Positions 60,638 to 64,000 of a stretch of 64,000 nucleotides of DNA are shown here, in pieces (the stretch's first letter is position 1; every line of letters begins with the position of its first letter). The notes beneath the pieces were generated by a model, which worked only from the letters and a program-made list of their open reading frames with translations, was not told the origin of the DNA and did no database searches. The position numbers and the translations under genes are program-made. The DNA is taken from assembly GCF_018101125.2 (NCBI RefSeq), contig NZ_JAELVF020000004.1, positions 496,001 to 560,000 of the forward strand, written 5' to 3'. The stretch comes from Streptomyces tardus (lineage in GTDB: Bacteria > Actinomycetota > Actinomycetes > Streptomycetales > Streptomycetaceae).

Positions 60638-61030
60638 ATGGCGCTGAGCGCGAGCCTTGACTGGCTGCTCGACGACCTGAAGCAGCGCATGTCCAGTGTG
60701 CGGCATGCGTTGGTGCTCTCCACCGACGGTCTGGTGACCAGCTCCGATGCGGAGCTGGACCGCGGTGACAGTGAGCATTTGGCGGCGGTGGCCTCGGGGT
60801 TGCACAGCCTTGCCTGCGGCGTCGGTACACATTTCGACGCGGGGCGGGTCCAGCAGACGATGATCGAGTTCGAGGAGGGTCTGCTCTTTGTGACGGCTGC
60901 GGGGCAGGGGAGTTGCCTGTGCGTGCTGACCGGCGCGCACGCGGACGTCGGGCAGATCGCGTACGAGATGACGCTCCTGGTCAATCGCGTCGGAGAGCAT
61001 CTGGGAGTGGAGGCGCGCCAGGAACCGTGA
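60638..61030 (+). CDS. roadblock/LC7-domain protein
   Basis: A 130-residue protein from ATG 60638 with AAGGGGA upstream. The fold is seen in ASLDWLLDDLKQRMSSVRHA, LVLSTDGLVTSSDAELDRGD, and FVTAAGQGSCLCVLTGAHAD. In streptomycete conservons, CvnB-type roadblock proteins regulate a Ras-like GTPase between a histidine kinase and a multiheme protein. Here no CvnA, CvnC or CvnD gene is adjacent, so it is a stand-alone copy and its partner is unknown. Confidence 0.88.
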   Translation: MALSASLDWLLDDLKQRMSSVRHALVLSTDGLVTSSDAELDRGDSEHLAAVASGLHSLACGVGTHFDAGRVQQTMIEFEEGLLFVTAAGQGSCLCVLTGAHADVGQIAYEMTLLVNRVGEHLGVEARQEP

Positions 61031-61821
61031 GGTGCACGGCCTGCCCCCCGCGCCCGAGTCCCTCCGTCGGGACAGGCGCGGCGGGGCAGGCTGCGCTGGT
61101 GAGTGCGGTGGTGCGCCGCGTCGGTCTCGTGCGTGGGTGCGGGTGCGTCTGCGGGTGCGGATGTCGGGCTCGGCCCTGCCCGGCGGCCCGGGCCGGTCGC
61201 GTCTGCAGTGGAGCGGTCTCGTCGGCGCGTGGCGGCGGGTGGCGCCGGTGGGCGGAAGCGGCGCGGTGTGGCGTGAGGTGCGGGCCGGTGGAGCGATGTG
61301 CCTAGAAGTTTCCGAAGAGACTGGGCAGCGTGAACAGGCCGTGTGGCAAGGCCGGTTTCGGAGTTGTCCACAGGCCCGTGACGGGAAGTTGCGGATTCGG
61401 ATAGCGTTGCTCTCCAAGGTGCTCTTTCCGCTGTGGAGGTGTCCGACCGTGTCCGCGACCTCGTACCGGTGCGTGTCCCCGTGTGTCTTCCCGTGGCGTG
61501 ATCGTGCGATGTGTTCCCCGGTTGCTCCCGGTGGTCGGGAGGAGTCGGGGCGCGCCGCGTCCTGCCCGCCGCACGCTGCCCGATCGGTGCATGCGCCGGT
61601 GCGAGTACTGGCGCCCGTGTCGGCACCCGCGGGGCGGCGGTGTGCGGGCTCCCGGGCCGGCCGGGGAGAGGAGGGCAAAAGACACCGAGCTGCCTTCTCC
61701 CGGCCGCAGTCGGCGGGCCGTACCACCGGCCAGGAAGCCGGAGTTCGGGCCGCCACCGCCACCGCCACCGCCACCGCCACCGCTACTCACCGGGCGCGGC
61801 GACGGTGGCAGTCGGGCGGTG
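61031..61821. other. 790-bp intergenic region with a CCACCG microsatellite
   Basis: A six-base unit, CGCCAC, is repeated five times with a partial sixth at about 61751-61783 in a long low-value stretch. A glycine-rich frame crosses it on the minus strand but has no start. The 3' end of the helicase gene lies just to the right. Nothing else was recognised. Confidence 0.5.
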
Positions 61822-64000
61822 CTAGAGGGGCCCGACGCCGGTGACCTGCAGGACCGCGCGGCCCTCTTCGTCCGAGGCGGCGAGGTCCACCTCGGCCGAG
61901 ATGCCCCAGTCGTGGTCTCCGCGCGGGTCGTCGAAGGTCTGCCGCACCCGCCACAGCCGGTCCTCGGGCACCTCCTCGATCCGCAGGAGCTTGGGGCCGC
62001 GCGCGTCGGGGCCGGAGCCGAGCTCGTCGTACTCCTCCCAGTAGGCGTCCATCGCGGCGGCCCAGGCGTCGGAGTCCCAGCCCGATTCGCCGTCCAGCGC
62101 ACCGAGTTCGTGGACCCGGTCCATCGCGGCCAGCTCGACCCGCCGGAAGAGTGCGTTGCGCACCAGGACCCGGAAGGCGCGGGCGTTTCCCGTGACGGGG
62201 CGCACCTGGTCGGCCCGCGCCTGCGCCTCCTCTGCGGTCTCCTCGGCCGGGTTGGCCAGCTGCTCCCACTCGTCGAGCAGGCTGGAGTCGACCTGGCGGA
62301 CCATCTCGCCCAGCCACGCCACGATGTCCTGGTAGTCCTCGGACTTCAGATCGTCGGGGACGGTGTTCTCGAGTGCCTTGTACGCGCTGGCGAGGTAGCG
62401 CAGCACGATGCCCTCGGTCCGGGCGAGTTCGTAGTGGGAGACGAACTCCGAGAAGGACATGGCATGTTCGTACATGTCCCGCACCACGGACTTCGGCGAG
62501 AGCGGGTGATCGCTGACCCACGGGTGCGAGCGGCGGTAGAGGTCGTAGGCGTGCCAGAGCAGTTCGTCCAGCGGCTTGGGGTAGCTGATGTCCATCAGCC
62601 GCTCCATCCGCTCCTCGTACTCGATACCGTCCGCCTTCATCTCGCCCACGGCCTCGCCCCTGGCCTTGTTCTGCTGAGCGGCGAGGATCTGGCGCGGATC
62701 GTCCAGGGTCGACTCCACGACCGAGACCATGTCCAGTGCGTAGGAGGGGGATTCGGGGTCCAGCAGATCGAAGGCGGCCAGGGCGAAGGTGGAGAGCGGC
62801 TGGTTGAGTGCGAAGTTCTCCTGGAGGTCCACGGTCAGTCGCACGGTGCGGCCCTGCGCGTCCGGTTCTGCGAGCCGCTCCACCACGCCGCCGTCGAGCA
62901 GGGAGCGGAAGATCGCGATGGCCCGCCGGATGTGGCGGAGCTGGGAGCGCCGGTCCTCGTGGTTGTCCTCCAGCAGCCGGCGCATCGAGACGAACGGATC
63001 GCCGGGCCGCGCGATGACCGACAGCAGCATTGCGTGGGTGACCCGGAAGCGCGAGTTGAGCGGTTCCGGCTCGGCGGCGATCAGCTTCTCGAAGGTGTTC
63101 TGCCCCCAGCCGACGAACCCCTCGGGGGCCTTCTTGCGCACCACCTTCCGGCGCTTCTTCGGGTCGTCGCCCGCCTTCGCCAGCGCCTTCTCGTTCTCCA
63201 CCACGTGCTCGGGGGCCTGGGCGACGACCAAGCCGGAAGTGTCGAAGCCCGCACGCCCCGCGCGCCCCGCGATCTGGTGGAACTCGCGGGCGCGAAGCAC
63301 CCGCACCCGGGTCCCGTCGTACTTCGCAAGCGCGGTGAACAGCACGGTGCGGATGGGGACGTTGACGCCCACGCCGAGCGTGTCGGTGCCGCAGATGACC
63401 TTGAGCAGGCCGGCCTGTGCCAGCCGTTCGACGAGCCTGCGGTACTTCGGGAGCATGCCCGCGTGGTGCACCCCGATGCCGTGCCGGACATAGCGGGAGA
63501 GGTTGCGGCCGAATCGTGTGGTGAAGCGGAAGTTGCCGATCACCTGCGCGATCTCGTCCTTCTCGGCGCGGCTGCACATGTTGATGCTCATCAGCGCCTG
63601 CGCCCGTTCCACCGCCTGCGCCTGGGTGAAGTGGACGATGTAGACCGGGGCCTGGTGGGTCTGGAGGAGTTCTGTCAGCGTCTCGGTGAGCGTCGTGGTG
63701 CGGTACTCGTAGCTCAGCGGCACCGGCCGCGTGGCCGAGCGCACCACCGCGGTGTCGCGCCCGGTGCGCCGGGTGAGGTCGTCCTTGAAACGAGTGACGT
63801 CGCCGAGCGTGGCGGACATCAGCACGAACTGCGCCTGCGGGAGCTCGAGCAGGGGGATCTGCCACGCCCAGCCGCGGTCCGGCTCCGCGTAGAAGTGGAA
63901 TTCGTCCATCACCACCTGGCCGATGTCGGCGTGCCTGCCGTCGCGCAGCGCGATCGAGGCGAGCACCTCCGCGGTGCAGCAGATCACCGGTGCGTCGCTG
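61822..64000 (-). CDS. DUF3516-domain DEAD/DEAH-box helicase, partial
   Basis: At least 726 residues are visible, the N terminus lying beyond the right edge. The Walker A motif is not in the window; the Walker B/DEFH box is VVMDEFHFYAEPDRGWA, motif III LMSATLGDVTRF, and motif VI REFHQIAGRAGRAGFDTSG, with CGTDTLGVGVNVPIRTVLFT. The C-terminal 300 residues are the DUF3516 region (LLSVIARPGDPFVSMRRLL and later). It is a superfamily 2 Ski2-like helicase common in actinomycetes, probably acting on RNA, with no known partner. It ends at TAG (61822-61824). Confidence 0.92.
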   Translation of the reverse strand, partial: SDAPVICCTAEVLASIALRDGRHADIGQVVMDEFHFYAEPDRGWAWQIPLLELPQAQFVLMSATLGDVTRFKDDLTRRTGRDTAVVRSATRPVPLSYEYRTTTLTETLTELLQTHQAPVYIVHFTQAQAVERAQALMSINMCSRAEKDEIAQVIGNFRFTTRFGRNLSRYVRHGIGVHHAGMLPKYRRLVERLAQAGLLKVICGTDTLGVGVNVPIRTVLFTALAKYDGTRVRVLRAREFHQIAGRAGRAGFDTSGLVVAQAPEHVVENEKALAKAGDDPKKRRKVVRKKAPEGFVGWGQNTFEKLIAAEPEPLNSRFRVTHAMLLSVIARPGDPFVSMRRLLEDNHEDRRSQLRHIRRAIAIFRSLLDGGVVERLAEPDAQGRTVRLTVDLQENFALNQPLSTFALAAFDLLDPESPSYALDMVSVVESTLDDPRQILAAQQNKARGEAVGEMKADGIEYEERMERLMDISYPKPLDELLWHAYDLYRRSHPWVSDHPLSPKSVVRDMYEHAMSFSEFVSHYELARTEGIVLRYLASAYKALENTVPDDLKSEDYQDIVAWLGEMVRQVDSSLLDEWEQLANPAEETAEEAQARADQVRPVTGNARAFRVLVRNALFRRVELAAMDRVHELGALDGESGWDSDAWAAAMDAYWEEYDELGSGPDARGPKLLRIEEVPEDRLWRVRQTFDDPRGDHDWGISAEVDLAASDEEGRAVLQVTGVGPL

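Noticed and set aside
61302-62102. Glycine-rich minus-strand frame crossing the CCACCG microsatellite
   Set aside because: It overlaps the 3' end of the DUF3516 helicase gene in a different frame, and the glycines come from the repeat; no start with a ribosome binding site was found.

Overview
The window is high-GC actinobacterial chromosome, almost certainly Streptomyces or a close relative. The evidence is the strong G/C bias at third codon positions, frequent GTG starts behind GGAG-type ribosome binding sites, many 4-nt ATGA/GTGA gene overlaps, and typical streptomycete families (DUF3516 helicase, SWIM/SNF2 pair, SpoIIE-type phosphatase, ROK regulators, proline-rich membrane proteins). About 60 intact or partial genes, one tRNA and many decayed genes can be supported.

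Layout. 1-4140: the start of a LutA-like Fe-S protein, a secreted cysteine-tailed protein, a HelD-type RNA polymerase-recycling ATPase with a recognisable promoter, a possible orphan short transcript ending in an intrinsic terminator, and tRNA-Pro(GGG) followed by a perfect 22-bp hairpin. 4141-18900: an accessory, partly decayed island next to the tRNA. It holds a frameshifted MFS transporter, two IS110 remnants, an IS630 remnant, a probable DUF317 remnant (a family linked to actinomycete integrative elements), and intact genes among them: an ABC exporter operon preceded by a small secreted-protein gene with an in-frame TGA, a TetR/reductase pair with duplicated operators, a TetR and a ketoacyl synthase divergent across twin palindromes, and an ABC exporter coupled to a 68-aa ORF.

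18899-28232: an isochorismatase-type hydrolase, a CDGSH protein convergent with a three-gene operon (SRPBCC, YbdK-type ligase, haem-oxygenase-like enzyme), a GAF-PP2C phosphatase, an epimerase and a VOC protein. 28233-33504: a DeoR regulator followed by a tightly coupled operon for a sugar/polyol ABC importer and a zinc-dependent polyol dehydrogenase, closed by a terminator. 33706-40259: a thiolase, then a coupled set of epimerase, GT2 glycosyltransferase, DUF2064 protein and methyltransferase, opposed by a GT-C-like membrane protein. 40457-46072: a luciferase-like monooxygenase, a carboxyltransferase with a MatB-like ligase, a DUF4239 protein and a proline-rich secreted protein.

46457-50822 is a xylose catabolic locus: ROK repressor, xylulokinase and xylose isomerase, with an imperfect palindrome between the divergent xylB and xylA. 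50880-64000 is core-like: a 47-bp direct duplication beside an orphan promoter/operator-like palindrome, membrane and secreted proteins (including an SGNH hydrolase), a coupled SWIM/SNF2 helicase pair, an MpaB-type oxygenase, a flavin-binding split-barrel protein, a roadblock protein, and a DUF3516 helicase that runs off the right edge.

The strongest leads are regulatory or relic: the helD-adjacent orphan transcript unit, the nonsense-interrupted secreted protein in front of the ABC operon, the small ORF coupled to the second ABC exporter, the paired operators of the two TetR loci, and the 47-bp duplication with a stranded promoter. No CRISPR array, rRNA operon or large biosynthetic cluster is visible.
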